Source: Hirudo medicinalis (taxonomy: Eukaryota; Annelida; Clitellata; Hirudinida; Hirudinidae). From it: DNA of 64,000 nucleotides. Shown here piece after piece: positions 11,931-49,335 of the stretch. Position 1 is the first letter of the stretch. The number at the start of each line of letters is the position of its first letter. The DNA is taken from NCBI GenBank assembly GCA_011800805.1, contig MPNW01000802.1:58939-122938 (forward strand), written 5' to 3'. The notes beneath the pieces were generated by a model, which saw only the letters and a list, made by a program, of their open reading frames with translations, ran no database searches and was not told the DNA's origin. The position numbers and the translations under genes are program-made.

Positions 11931-12229
11931 TTGCAGCACATCTCGAAGGCAGCGTGATGCACCAAAAAAATGATTTAAGTACAAATCAGATTACTTTATT
12001 ATTAATATCATTATTATTATTATCATAATTATTATTAAGCATAAAAACTTCATTTAAGGAGAACAATTCATAAGGATCAGCAATGAATCCAATATGGAAA
12101 TAGCATCGACGGCAATTCAAACATTTGACATCGGTGACATTCAACCCCAAAACAAAGGCCACATCCTTGTCGTTCGAACATTTGCAGCACACCTCGAGGA
12201 CAGCATGAGGCACAATAAATGATTTCTTA
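11931..12229. repeat. Partial duplication of about 48 bp (11931-11978 and 12180-12229)
   Basis: Both copies read approximately TTTGCAGCACAYCTCGARG...CAGCRTGAKGCAC...AAATGATTT. The second copy is the 5' part of the cysteine-rich frame at 11986-12213; the first is a diverged copy just past its 3' end. Confidence 0.7.
11986..12213 (-). CDS. Small cysteine-rich open reading frame (unrecognised; possible exon or 3' UTR frame)
   Basis: The minus frame encodes a CCKC...CLNCRRC arrangement that could bind a metal, followed by an Asn-rich tail made by an AAT repeat. The frame is open upstream of the first Met-like codon (a PIPKKSFIVPHAV segment). It lies 150 bp downstream of the alpha-galactosidase stop on the same strand, before a candidate poly(A) signal (TTTATT at 11995-12000). 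It could therefore be part of that gene's 3' UTR, an alternative last exon, or a fragment of another gene. Function unknown. Confidence 0.3.
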   Translation of the reverse strand: MPHAVLEVCCKCSNDKDVAFVLGLNVTDVKCLNCRRCYFHIGFIADPYELFSLNEVFMLNNNYDNNNNDINNKVI

Positions 12230-12362
12230 GGAATTGGATTGATTCAATTCAGTCACAATCTTTAGTGAGGAATTAATGAACAAAATCACAAGAATAACAA
12301 AAGTAAACGTGAATCCATCAGATCCTTGGAATCATTTTTACTCCTGGAAATCCCCGCCACTC

Positions 12363-14644
12363 TTACATCGGAGTGGCTTTTCCAAAGAAAACTCCGGACG
12401 GATTGATGTCGACGGTGAAAAGGTCCGCAGGTTTGAAGTTCCCGATCTTGCGGCCGCTGAAGACCTCCGAGATCTGGTATCCTTCCGGCTTCAAGAAGTT
12501 GAGGGCACTCAGTTTGACCGAGAACCTCTGGGGAGTTTCATCGCCAGAGTTGAGGAATGCAAATCCAAAGGCTCCTTCCGGCAACAAAGGACGCGTCCAG
12601 ACTTGAATGTTGCCTTGCTGGTTTGATCATGATATTGATCGAGTTGACAAAAATAACAATCCATTGACTAATTAATATGTTAATCTTAACCGGTTATCAA
12701 TAATAGTATAATAAATAATTTAACCCAAATAAAAAATTTACCTGCAATATCCTCTTCCCTGGTTGTCCCATCTTATCCTGATTGATAGCGATGGCTCCTT
12801 CGTTGAGCAGAATCTCCCTCGAGGAAGGCCTGATGGTGGTGAGGTTGACCGACATCACAAGAGGGGAAGGCATGAGGCTCCAAATGGCCATCTGGGCTCT
12901 CTCCTGGTCGTGGCTGAGCCCGAAGTTCCCGATAATAAGCTGCGAACAATGAACGGGATAAGCTTCTAGGACTCGCAAACATCATCGCATTCATTACAAA
13001 CGAACGTGCCAGACCGACCGACCATGTCCGCGTCGTAGAAGCTTCCCGGTCCGACGACTTTGGTGAAGTTGGTTCTGTCCTCTCCTTCGCAGTTGATGAT
13101 GCTGATGAGACTCTCCCAGGAGTCGTCGATGTCGCGACAATTCCTGAACGTGTTGCAGTGCTTGGCGATCATCACATAGTCGGGCTGTCGAAAAATTGGT
13201 CAATTGAATTGAAGTGAAGAAATAATTGATTTACAATAAGCTAACATTCTTCTGGGCATATTCCTGATAGCAAGGCCAGTCGCAGTGGTAGACCATGGGT
13301 CGTCCGGTCTTGTTCAAATATCTACCCATTTCTGGGTAGGCTAAAATTAATTTTGGCGTTTGGAAATGTATCTTTTAACAAATTCTAATTCTAATGTTAA
13401 ATTGCAAACAGGATATTTTGATTTTTAAGTTATTTGGCCGTTTGATTTCTAACGAAATTGTTACAAGTTAATTATGTTAATGACATAACATTATACATGT
13501 TAATATATGTTAAAACATGTCATATGTTAATGAAAAGGTTATAAATAAATTTAATACCTAATGTTGGCACTAAAACAAAACTTCAAAAATATAAACAATG
13601 TCATAAAAATTGACAGAATAATGAGAAATCTGAAAAATCAAAATATCATCTCCCAATAAAACCAGAAATTAACCAACAAAACACTGACTAATCTCCACAC
13701 GTTAACTCACAATTCACAAACATTTTTTACTAAAATAAAATAATCCTTGGCATAGGCCAATCAACCTCCTTCGGAGACAAGAAACAAACCCAGGTGGTAT
13801 TTATCCATGTCGTAGTAGCACCCGTCCAACTTCAGAAAGTCCACCGTCCACTCGGCAAAGGTTTTGGCGTCCTTCTCGAAATGGAACTCGGAACCAGGAA
13901 ACCCTGCGCAAGACATGTGTCCGATGTCGGAATAAATGCCAAACTTCAGTCCTTTGCTGTGGATCTAGAGAATGTATCGATTACTGTATAATTTAGTGTC
14001 TGCAGAACTGCCCAAGTAATGAAGAATTTCTTTAAATTAAGAGTTATTATTATGATTAATGTTTTGATATAGTTACAGGGTTTATTAATTACATCATAAT
14101 CCTAAAAAATTTCTTGTTATTGGCAAAGTAACACAATTGCCTTTAGAATGTTATTACTAAATACTTCAATTTCATCAGAATCCCCTTACATCCTAATTAA
14201 AATTAAACTCAATAATCCACAAAATTTCAGCCAGCTTACATAATCAGCCAGCTTTTTAATTCCATTGGGAAATCTCTTTAGATCAGCTTGAAGTCTGTCG
14301 TTGGCATCTCTTGTTGGTGCTTGCCAGCAGTCATCGATCATCAGGTAATTGTAGCCAGCTGCCAAGTAGCCTCCCTTCACCATTTCGTCTGCTGTTCTCA
14401 TGAACAGCCATTCACTGAAAGTTTAGAATATCATTTGCACTGCATTTTTCAAATTAATTGCAATTGAATTTTAGTTGCACTCATCTTCTCACCTTATGCA
14501 GTCGTCTGGGTAGTTATCGCAGTCCACTGTGCATCTGTATCGTTCCCAACTCAACCACCCCATCAAAGGAGTTCTACCCAAACCGTTGTCGAGGGCAGAA
14601 GCAAAACAAACAAGAAGCAAACCCACACATGTCACAGATAACAT
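12363..14644 (-). CDS. Lysosomal alpha-galactosidase / alpha-N-acetylgalactosaminidase family, GH27 (403 aa, 7 exons)
   Basis: Exons (minus): 14644-14493, 14414-14240, 13964-13790, 13340-13246, 13184-13023, 12939-12742, 12617-12363; all phases agree. It removes terminal alpha-galactose or alpha-GalNAc from glycoconjugates in the lysosome. A signal peptide (residues 1-17) precedes [19 protein letters not shown]. The IDDCW motif is at 77-81, the nucleophile D156 in KLDGC, and the acid/base D217 in [10 protein letters not shown] with R213. These fall at the same numbers as in human NAGA. The C-terminal beta domain ends GKATPM. Sequons NKT, NFT and NLT are present. The substrate-selecting pair is D188 and C191 (CDWPCY), unlike human GLA (Glu/Leu) or NAGA (Ser/Ala), so specificity is uncertain. 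The ATG at 14644 is chosen because the longer frame upstream begins with TTG. Confidence 0.93.
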
Positions 14645-17600
14645 CTCTAACGCGAGTTTATTCACGAAATAACTGTTGAATAATCTCAATTTCGTACGGC
14701 AGCTCCAACGAATAGTACAACAAATCTCAACTTCGAGCGTCCTCTAATATTCCTTATCAGGTACAAACCTAACTAGTAACTAATTAAGTAGAGCTGAAAA
14801 TCGCACCAAGTCTGCTTAGAAACCAGGACTAAACATGACTAAATATCATTTGACCCACAGCCGCAATTAGTATTTTTTTTTCAATGTGTTATTTGCTGGT
14901 GATATTCGAAATAAAGTTTCTACAAAAGTTATTTGCACTAAGAAATTTATCTTGTTAGATTATTAACATTAACAGTTAGAAATACTTATTTAACACTGGT
15001 TAACGATTTTCTTTGGAAAATGTTTATTTAAAAAAATTGTAAAATTAAACAAGATTATGCATTTAATTCTTAGAATTTATAGCTGCGGTTCATAATTGAG
15101 CTATTTTTTACCAACTGATTCACGATTTGGAGCAGATTCTAAGTGAAAGAAATAAACATGGATCGTTGGCTGAATGAAATGTTTTTCCTTATAAAAATAT
15201 CTTTCGCTCATTTAAAATATTGGCCTTTTAAGCATGAAATATCATACAATTAAATGTTACTTGAAATGAACTGAGGTTAAAACCAATTTCATTCGTATAC
15301 AAAATGCCCTCAAGTATTTGCGAGGCTTGTCATTCAAGAATTTTTCAAAATATTCAAATTTTATTAAATCTCCTCTTCATTCAAAATTCCGACAAAATTT
15401 TAGTTAAATCCATCAAATACGAAGTCATGTTCTATGTAGTAATGAAATTGTAGATCATCCAATTTCATCAATTTCTTCAATTCCATCGTGAATAAGTTTG
15501 AATACGTTGTGATGAGGCAACGGACAAAAACTTTAAAACTGCTTTTCAATATGGAAATAGAAAATTCTTCAATTTTTCCGGGAAATTGTACGGAATCTAT
15601 AACAATGGAGGGAAGCCATATCAATAATAATTATCCGTTCACGTCTATAAACTTTTAGCATGTTTGACAACTTTTTGTAACGTCCACGGACATAATAATA
15701 AACGCATAATAACATCGATAAGAATGGTATCAATAATTGATTTCTATTGGAAGACTCGAGACTAGTAAAACACTCACAAAACGACGATGTTCTTAAAAAT
15801 AGAAATATCGTTTAAATCCTCTAAAGACAAAAGGAGCCATTTGAATACGAGAACTAGAATTTGAGATGAGTTGAAGTCAACATTTGTGAATTTCAAAAAT
15901 CAGGAAAAGACGCTAAAACGGTCTGAAATTTGCTGAAAGCTCATGAATAAAGCAAAATATTTTCCATCTCGGAACAAACTGGACAATATTTTTTGGACGA
16001 TCGGAATGTCTACAAAAACTGTCGAAATGAAATATCATAGACGATTACATCTAGCTAAAATGTTAATATCTAGAAGTAACGAACCAACCATATGCACACG
16101 TAACATTTACGAAAGACAAGTGAATTGTATGGTCGCCGGTTAGCACTCTGAAAAACTCTGCAGTTGAAGTTGCAAACGAAATGGAAAATTGAATTTCAAC
16201 CCACTAGAATCATTTTAGAATTTTTTTTTTTTTTGAACAATCAAGATACGAAACGGACATTTGGCTTCCAGAAGTCCTCTAAAATTTTGCAAATGTGTTG
16301 ATGATTTCATCTCCCACCAACTCCGACGAACGAGAAATTGTTATTGCCTCTGTGGGAGCAACATGCCTGCCTTAAAATACCTCATCAACTCACGCATAAT
16401 CTTTTCAAATTCAGCATGACGAGATAGAAGGCTCCTTCTCACCTCTAATAAGATGACGTCCTTCTCTAATTCTTGACTCAATGATCCAGAATCAGAAAGA
16501 TCTTCCAGTTTCGAGAGCGGCGAGTTGCAGACAGACGAGTATGAGAATATGATGAGGAGACTTATAAAAATATCACATAGGGTAGAATGAAATGGAACGT
16601 CTAAAGTGACTAGTACCCATGAAACAAACAGTAGTTAATTATTCCAATATCTACAAACTTCCTTCTAAACATTGAGAAGATTCCGAGAAGGAGAAAATCT
16701 GCCAAGTATCTTGGTCAACGTGCCGCAAGCGCAAGTCTCAGAATGCAGAGCTTCTTAAGTCGTCATGACAGCGGTCATCCTTCGCATACGAATTTATGCT
16801 GTCTTTGCCAATCAGGTCCTTCAAGTCGTCCTTTTTCGCAATTAGTCCATTCGGCCCTCTCAGTTTCAATGCTTCTCAGAGAAGCCCTAGCATTTAAAAG
16901 TGAAAAGGAAGACAGAATCAAAGACGAAGATACCGAAGCAATGGCATGTTCTGCTTTTCTAAGTTTCTAAGCGTCGAGAAGATCAGTTTTTACTGGTTGA
17001 GAACATCAGGGTGGACAAACGACACCAGTCAATGGAATGCATGATGAATTAGGTCGTAGCGAAACAGCACGTCGCAATGATCCATGCTCGTCGTAAGTTA
17101 TAATTGTAATTATAATTATTATTATTATTATTGTTAATATTATTATTAATATATTATTGTTATTGTTATTATTATTATATTATTATTATTATTATTATTA
17201 CGAGTAGTTTCATGAATTCAAAGTTAGTATTCATCTCATCTCGGTTTCAAATCTCACGCATCGCGACTACAAATCTAAGACAAAACTAGATATTTGAGGA
17301 GCAAATTGTTGACCGCTTTACGGCAAAACCCTCTAAAAATAGAAACAAATGAAAAATAGTTCCAGCACTGCTAACATTTATCACCTTGAGACGGTTTGAA
17401 AAGTGACGAAAGCCAAGTATTTCGGCTGAGAACTCAAAGTTGATCTGGCCTCTCCTCGGTAGAATCAGTAGAAAGGCACATGCGCCCAAGCCTGCCACCA
17501 AGTTCTATTGTCGCGACAAGTCCGTGATGGGCGCCTCAATGTTTTGCCGGTTATTGGAAGTTTTCGATTGACAAATCGCCAGACATGGCAGTCGCGTGTT

Positions 17601-17965
17601 TCATAATGAAAGATTGATGGCGTAATCACCGCACCGAAGACAACATGCCGATGTGAAACTTGCTGGCGGACGTCTTGATTTTTCAATCTAACTGGCATCG
17701 TGAACGTCGAAAATAACGGCAGAGAGAAAGAGGCTTTTTAGAAACGAAAGTTCAGAATGTTCTCTCGAATGCGGAAATGCACTGCTAAATTTTAAGTGCA
17801 TTTGCCCTCGATTCTAACGAAAAACGTGAAAGCGGAACTCCAACGACGTACTGAAAATGACGAATCTCTACTCGTTAATCAATCAACCACCACATAAACG
17901 TTGAATCCAGCGCCGACCGCAGCAGCGATTGACTGCTTTTGTAAGACGATATAATTGAGAATCCG
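14645..17965. other. Intergenic: 5' flank of alpha-galactosidase and 3' flank of PMCA
   Basis: AT-rich, with an ATT microsatellite at about 17110-17205. Short frames on both strands (for example 15400-15624, 16743-16970, 17286-17698) show no domain signature. The alpha-galactosidase promoter should lie just above 14644, but no core element is recognisable. Confidence 0.5.
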
Positions 17966-18157
17966 TTACACACTAGAACCAACGGTGTCTGGGGCTGGTA
18001 CCCCTTTGGCCACTTCCCCGTCCGGAGACTGCCCGGTGGATTGCTGGCTGGCCGCACGTTGAGCCATGGCTACCATTGAGGCGAATGAAGGTTTGCCTCG
18101 GTAAGGCTTTGGGACAACTGGAACTGTTGGTTCTTGGAAAACATTCGCCACTCGGAT
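17966..18157 (-). CDS. ATP2B: Alternative (distal) last exon of PMCA, b-like C-terminus ending SSV
   Basis: Acceptor CGCAG at the upper end, phase 0, joining in frame to the exon ending RLQHQ at 22824. The exon encodes IRVANVFQEP at the position of vertebrate IRVVNAFR in the calmodulin-binding helix, then a Pro/Ser/Gln-rich tail of 63 residues ending VGSSV and a TAA stop. S-x-V at the C-terminus fits a class I PDZ ligand. With this exon the protein would be 1157 aa. The transcript would skip the proximal last exon (22043-22228), which has its own stop and a nearby poly(A) signal. Use of this exon is inferred from sequence only. Confidence 0.8.
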   Translation of the reverse strand: MRVANVFQEPTVPVVPKPYRGKPSFASMVAMAQRAASQQSTGQSPDGEVAKGVPAPDTVGSSV

Positions 18158-20896
18158 CTGCGGAGTTTGAAATTTTGATCGGGAGTTGAAAATATATCGG
18201 AGGTTGTGATTAAGAACTTAAGCTTTGGATTAAGATAAGTATGTTGTTTTGTATGTATGTATGTATGTTTCTCTCTAATTTCAAAATTGCACTTATTAAT
18301 TATTTACATTTAAAATATTAAATTGCAATTATATTCTTATTTTTTATTTATGTACTTCACTCTGTGGATATTAAAAGTTTTTGAAGGAAGAGTCACGAAG
18401 TTCGTTTAATAAAAATAAAAATAAAATTTGAATCCGCCGTCGGGGATGTGCACAAATGAAATAAATCATTTACTAAAAACTACTCTGGTGAAATATCGAA
18501 ATCGATATTTAATATCTTGAGTCGAATCAGGATTATAGTTAACCATGAAATCAGTTACGTTTATTTACACTTTGTAAGATTATATTATATCATGTAAATT
18601 ATTATATTATAAGATATAAAAAAAATTCTATAACCTTTCGCATCAACCTTTTGCCCTTGGAAGGTAAACCAAAACGCAGACATTTAGTTTTCCGGAGATT
18701 GTTTCAGTAATTTTTCACATTTAAAATTAAATTAAATTCATTTGCTTCTAAAAATGACTAGAGTTGGGGCTAGGGATGGGGCTACGGCTGGGCCTACCTC
18801 CGTGGTTATCCACACACCAAGTATCATTTGACATTAGATTAGTGACCCCATAAATCAACACACATGTTCTAAGACTGAATGACCACATAACTTATCTAAA
18901 CCCCAAAATTAATTAAAAATAAATTATTTCTGAATTAATAATTATTGGGGTTAATAAAAATTTTTAAAATGAAATCCAAAATTTAAATGACATTAGCACG
19001 ATAAGCTTAAACTTTAATTTGCAAAACGGGGCCCATTAAATCAAGAATTAACCAGTTCCATTGGTAAATAGTTTCTTCTATTCCGTAAATACATTTTCTT
19101 TTTGCAGTTATTAAATTAAGACCATCGTCAATCTCTTCAAATTATTCAGAATCAGACATTAAACGAGAACTGAGCAAACCTAGAATCACAAAAAGCGGTT
19201 ACAAGCCACAGAAGCGGGAATATAATCGGGAGAGAAGTGAACCAAAACTCTGAAGGAAGTTGAAACAAAACAAACAAACGTTTTATTATCATTAATAATA
19301 ATAATGATGTAATTATGATGAGGAAATAAACGCCATTAACAATAACTAAGGCATTTGTAATATTATGATTTTAAGATCAGCAGTGGCTTTCGTGCGAATA
19401 ATAGTTAACGTATCATTAATAAATAAAGTAGCTTTATAATTAAGTCAATTAATTATAATTAATTACGTCCAAAGATTTATTAAGTTAATGCCTGTATTAT
19501 CTCAAAAGAAAGTCCATTGCTTCAAATGTTCTCATGTCTTTAAGGCCAGGATTTGTAAAATAAAATTCTATCCGAAATAAAATAACAAAAATCATTTCAA
19601 ATGCACTCCTTATGAACGCATTAATCAACAATAATATTACGTAACAACCATTAATCCTGGTAACACAAGGTACTGGAAATTAAAACGAGGATCAATCAAT
19701 GGAAGTTATAATAATAATAATATTATGGTTTAATGTTCCTTATTTGTAATTACAACCACATCATGGGACAGACATTGACACAATATATTTAAGATAATAT
19801 GGTCATAATATCTATATATTGTTGTATGCAGTCACAAAACAGCTGTGATGGCCAGGTTTACTGCGCTTCATAAATGAACATATTATCATTAATATTATTA
19901 AGAAATGTTTAATATTTCTGGCATGATTTAAACGACAATAATATTAATTAATAATTAAGATCACAAAACATGGAGAGTTGAATATGAAAGATATATGCCA
20001 ACTTTAATAGCAAATATGGAATTTAATATTTGACGATAATAATAATAATAATAATAATAATATTAATAATACAAATAATAGTAATTCAACATCTTCATAA
20101 TTAAATTTAAATCACGAGCATAAAAATACAATCCAGCGAAAAGCCACACAAGTGCAACACAAAAGCAGATGAGAATTCCAGTATTCAGTATTCGGAGCAC
20201 GTACTACAAGTACATCTGACCTTACAAGCACTTACATGTACTTAAAAGTACTTTTCCAGGCATAAATAGTTTCATTTTCAAAACCCCTGCAAGCACGCCT
20301 GACCTAATTTAGCCAATAAAGTTTAAAATACTTTTGAAATTTATTTAACTTTTGAAATTTAAAGTTTAAAAATATTTATTAGATTAAAAAAAAAAAACTT
20401 TTTTTTATTCGAACACAACAAAGCGTTTCTAAGCAAGAGAAGCCCAAAATAAACTGCTAATCCTTTTTTGGAATTTCATTGGCAGAAAATCAGGTCGGGT
20501 GTTGAACCAGTGACCTGATTTCTTAAAAGCGGAGCAGTGATGACCACAATGAATGAGGACGATGACGATCGCAGCCCGAGCTCCACCAAAAAATTGGACT
20601 TAAAATTATCTAGGAATTATTCTTCTCGTCGTAATCAATTATAATTAAAAATTATAATTAATAATTAACAATTAGTCAGCAGCTGAGTTTTATCGATCAA
20701 AAATTATTTATTTCACTCCGGCAAATGACGTCATCGACCTACGCCGTCGTCGTCGTCGTCATGGGAACCGAAAACCAAGCCACAACCAGACTGAAGAGCG
20801 AATCTAAAATTAACTTTACACGTCGCTCGTGGATATTTTTAATGACAAGACCACCAATAATTCGCCAGTAATTGTAAGAGAATTAATAACAAAATG

Positions 20897-21088
20897 GTAA
20901 TAATAATAATAATAATAACAATAATAATATTTATAGTTATAATAATAATATTGATGATAATAATAATAATATTAATAAGCAACGACTACATTGAAGTGAT
21001 ACTAATGTTTATTGCCGTAATGATAATAATAATGACAACAACAATAATAATAATAATTATTATTTGCAAAAATAATAATAATAATAAC

Positions 21089-21118
<30 letters not shown>
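20897..21118. repeat. (AAT)n-rich microsatellite block
   Basis: Interrupted AAT units over about 220 bp, reading as Ile- or Asn-rich frames that are artefacts. Confidence 0.95.
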
Positions 21119-21120
<2 letters not shown>

Positions 21121-21829
21121 AGTCGAAATCACGATCGAAACACACGATGGAAATGGACGAATTAAGAACAAGCGCTCGCTCTGCACGAAATGCATTTCAA
21201 CTTTTTGAGTCTCTCTCTCTTCATTTAAATCAAATCAGAAAAATGAAGTAAAACGAAATAATAGTCCACACTTTCTAGTTAATAGGAATAAAAAAAATAC
21301 ATGATCGTTATCATAACCAACCTCAAGCATTGATAATATTAATATTATAAATGCGATCGTCATTAATATTAATTAGTCAATTGTCCGTTATACGGTGATG
21401 ATAATCATCATCGTCATCAACGTCATCATCATCATCATCTCATCATCATCAACATCATCACCATGGTTATTCTTACAACCACGAGCATTGCGCAAGTTGA
21501 GGAGATAGACAGTTGAAGACAAGATCATTTGAAACGATGGAGAAAAATCAAAGTCAGCAAGACGAATTTAATCGCTTTAAGGCGCAAAAAATCATTGATT
21601 ACGAATAATTTTTAAGTTAATTATAATAATAATATTAATAAGCGTATTAATAATAATAAACACATTATTATTATTATTGCGAAATCGTAACAAACCCTCA
21701 AGCAAATTCAACCAATAGAATCAAACTAGAATCATCAACTGAGATTTCTTCATTGAATTATGGAAAAAAGTATGAAAAATTTGCAAAAAATAAAAACTAG
21801 GGGAAGGGAACATAATGAAACATGATGGC

Positions 21830-21879
<50 letters not shown>

Positions 21880-21925
21880 CGCAAAATAAAACAAATGCAA
21901 TGAAATAAGAGAAAAAAACCAATAA

Positions 21926-21931
21926 TTTATT
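21926..21931 (-). terminator. Candidate poly(A) signal for the proximal PMCA terminal exon
   Basis: AATAAA on the minus strand about 110 bp beyond the TAG at 22043-22045. Position and strand suit cleavage of the a-like transcript. Confidence 0.5.
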
Positions 21932-22042
21932 AACTAAGTAAACAAAAAAATTAAACTTTGAAAAATCGTCGTCATATGCAAAAATAATTCTCCACTAGGG
22001 CATGGCAGGGATTGTGGTGCGGGGCCACGGGTCCGTACGCCC

Positions 22043-46352
<24,310 letters not shown>

Positions 46353-48960
46353 GGTTGCTGGTAAGTTGGACTTGGTCTTGTCAATAAGGATGGAAGTATT
46401 GGTTGATTCTATTCTTTCTTCAATAAATAAATTCTCGTCTCAGTATTCAACTGCCATCAAACGGTCAACTCAGATGCCCTGAAATGAGAAAAAGGTTTCT
46501 GAAGTTGCACAATGAAAAGAACGACACAAGCAAGTTACTGTTTGTTGTTGTATTTTACCAAAACTACGACAAATTTCACAAACAACTGCTAAATACAAAC
46601 TGTTGCACGTTAAAATCAATGGAAGAGGAGAACCAAATCGAAGCCGTGTTTGTATATATAAGTTGATTAAGACAGCGAAATAGAATTTTATCGAGTCATT
46701 CATTCTGTCGGGAGTAAAGGTAAATCTCCATTTTCAGGGGGGCAGTAAAGATGCCTCATTGAGAGCAAAATAAGCGTATTTGTTACTCTGGAGTTGAGCA
46801 ATAATTCGCATCAGGAGGCAGTAGAGTCGTTTTATGCGCTAAGAAATTCTCCGCGTGGAGGAACGGAGCGAAGATATTTATCCTTCCCAAACGAGGTCAA
46901 CAAAACTGACCAAACAATTCGATCGATACTTTCCTCTCCAATATCATAAAGTTCTGCATTTACCGGATCGCCTGAGAGCGAAATTGAGGTGTCCTGGAAA
47001 ATGTGGAGGAAGCATAAACTGCGAATGCCGAGTAATCGTTGTTGTGATAAATGACTATCAATGATAAGGATGAGAAATACAAACAGTTGGTGTTTCTTTG
47101 AAGTTTTTCGGCAGAACAAAAACCGAGTTGCACTGGTAAATGATTTTCATGTTTCAAATATTACAAAGGCAATCGCTTCTCGGTTCAAAACAACAGTTCC
47201 AGACTTCGACTTTGAATCGGGAATTAATCCTATTTTTGTCCTCAACTCGTTCCAAAATCGTTTGGAAGTCGTGAAAGATTTCGCACACGCCTCAAATTAG
47301 CTGATCCATAACATGACCGTAACATAAAAAAAAAGAGAGAAAAGGAATGACATTTCAAAGCAGTGGAAAAGATGAAATACAGCCCCAGTAATTATTCCAG
47401 CACTTTCATCTCAGGACTCAAAAAGCCTCTTTGACCAACGACTGAGGTCGAAATGCCTCAGAATTCTTCCATCATTCACTCAAGCGTCAGCGGTTTTCTT
47501 ATTCAAAATTTGAAGTTGCTGATATTTTCCAGTGGAAATTGAAAAAAAAAGAAGCTTGGCAAAGACTGGTTTTATCGGATGTGGTCGAAAGAATGGTTGG
47601 TCTAATGTCAAGACTAATGTCAGGAGTAATGTCAGGAATAATGTCAGGAATGGTTGTCGTAAGAGTGCAATGCGTAAATGTTTTGGCTCCCTACTTATTC
47701 CGATCACCTTGCATGCGTCGTTGTTCTGTTGTCGAACAAAATGGAAAAAAAATACATTTTATCGACCGAGATGTGAATCGATTTGTGATAAAATTCCGCT
47801 TTTCCTGCTAGTTTATTTTTACGTATTTATCTAAAAAAAAAAATAAAAAAAATAATGTGGGATAAAAGAGAAGACGTGTCATTTGAACGGAGAAATGAAG
47901 CAAAACATGCAGAGTGCTGACATTTAAGATGTGTTTCATGTCAGCAACCGATATTTTGAAGCTTAAAATACAATGTCATCTTATTCTTGTGATTTGTTGT
48001 GGATTTATTATTATTATTATTATTATTATCGCCATCATCTAAATCTGACATAGAAATTAATTAGGTAAAATAATGAATAATTAAGTATAATTTATAAATT
48101 ACAATAAAATCATTCAAGTTGAATTGACTGGATATTTTTCAAGCATCATTGGAGAAACAAAGACTAAATAACCTTCACATGACATTTTCACAGCTCGTTT
48201 AAATAAAAAAAAAACATTTAAACACTCAAACTAAATGTCACTCCCTCGTTGGAACTGACGAAACCAAACTCCTCTGAGTGCTAACAGCAGAATGTGACGA
48301 ATTTCAAAACCTGAAACTGAGGAGTCTTTCCAAACAAGCCTTCCTTCTAAGCGAGCACTTCCATTGATTCCATTCGGAAAACAATCTCATGGTTATTTCA
48401 CCGCCATCTCAAGTCAAGACTCACGACGTCCACTGACGCATGTGGACTTAATTATCTGATAACATATTAACATTGAACATTGATAAACTAGCATGGATAT
48501 TCTGTGGGCAGACGCACTTCGAACAGGTGCGAAGCATGAGTAATACGCCGTTGTACTTTTTCGCTGGCACGTGTACTTGTACGTGAGACTTTATACTACT
48601 GCTGATATTTTCAACTCAACCCTAGTTACTCATATGTTAGCCAATACATTTTTAAATAAAATCTATTCATTCTTTGCATTTGTTTTTGTTTTCGCACAAA
48701 TATTACTAAAAATGCTATTATTAGTTATTATTATTATTAGTATTATTATTTATTGTTGTTGTTGTTGTTATTATTACTATTTCAATAATAAAAAAAATAG
48801 TATCAAGAATAGTATCACCTTTAAACCTCAATAAATAAAATGTACTTAGAATGATATAAATTCGTTCCAAACAACGAGAAATAACAACGTATGTTACGAA
48901 ATCTTGGACGTCTGCTAATTTTAGATTTCTCTCGATGTCCTAACAATCCAGTATCATCGA
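46353..48960. other. Intergenic, 5' flank of PMCA
   Basis: No gene recognised. Several 60-100-codon frames overlap on both strands at 46.8-47.8 kb without family signature. A short imperfect repeat of AATGTCAGGA(A/G)T units lies at about 47604-47652 and a mixed TTATTA/TTGTTG run at 48717-48775. The PMCA promoter and any 5' non-coding exon should lie here but are not recognisable. Confidence 0.5.
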
Positions 48961-48964
48961 CGAC

Positions 48965-49206
48965 GACGATAATGATGATGATGATGGTGGTGAGGATGAT
49001 GATGATGATGATGATGGCGACGGAGAAGAAGATGGTGATTGATGACCGTGATAACGTTGGTGGCGATGATATCGGCAGATATCAGACAGAGATACGAAGC
49101 CAAAGGTAGTATGTTTGCCTCCAGACAAACAACGAGAGATTAAAAGAATCAAGAAGTCTGGGTTGGAGTGGCCTGCCTGTGAATGCTCTCAGCGTCCATT
49201 CTCATC

Positions 49207-49255
<49 letters not shown>

Positions 49256-49335
49256 CCATCATCATCACGATCGTCGTCATCATCATCATAGCGATCGTCG
49301 TCATCATCACCATCATCATCGTCAGTCGTCATCAT
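48965..49335. repeat. GAT-rich then ATC-rich microsatellites facing each other
   Basis: GATGATGATGGTGGTGAGGA type at 48968-49020 and CATCATCATC type at 49201-49335, which are complementary over long stretches. They could fold back on each other as an imperfect hairpin. Confidence 0.85.

Larger units (their letters stand above)
18158..22042 (-). other. Region between the two alternative PMCA last exons
   Basis: No coding exon seen. Contents include a TATG run near 18250, AAT repeats at 20036-20066, 20897-21118 and 21830-21877, a CATCAT-rich patch at about 21405-21460, and an ACGTCAT/GTCGTC-rich patch at 20725-20765. It would be intron for the b-like transcript and 3' flank for the a-like one. 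Confidence 0.6.

Noticed and set aside
12697..13203. Multiple overlapping plus- and minus-strand frames over alpha-galactosidase exons
   Set aside because: Antisense or frame-shifted shadows of the confirmed exons.
14645..14689. Longer N-terminus for the alpha-galactosidase
   Set aside because: The upstream in-frame start is TTG. The ATG at 14644 gives a proper signal peptide.
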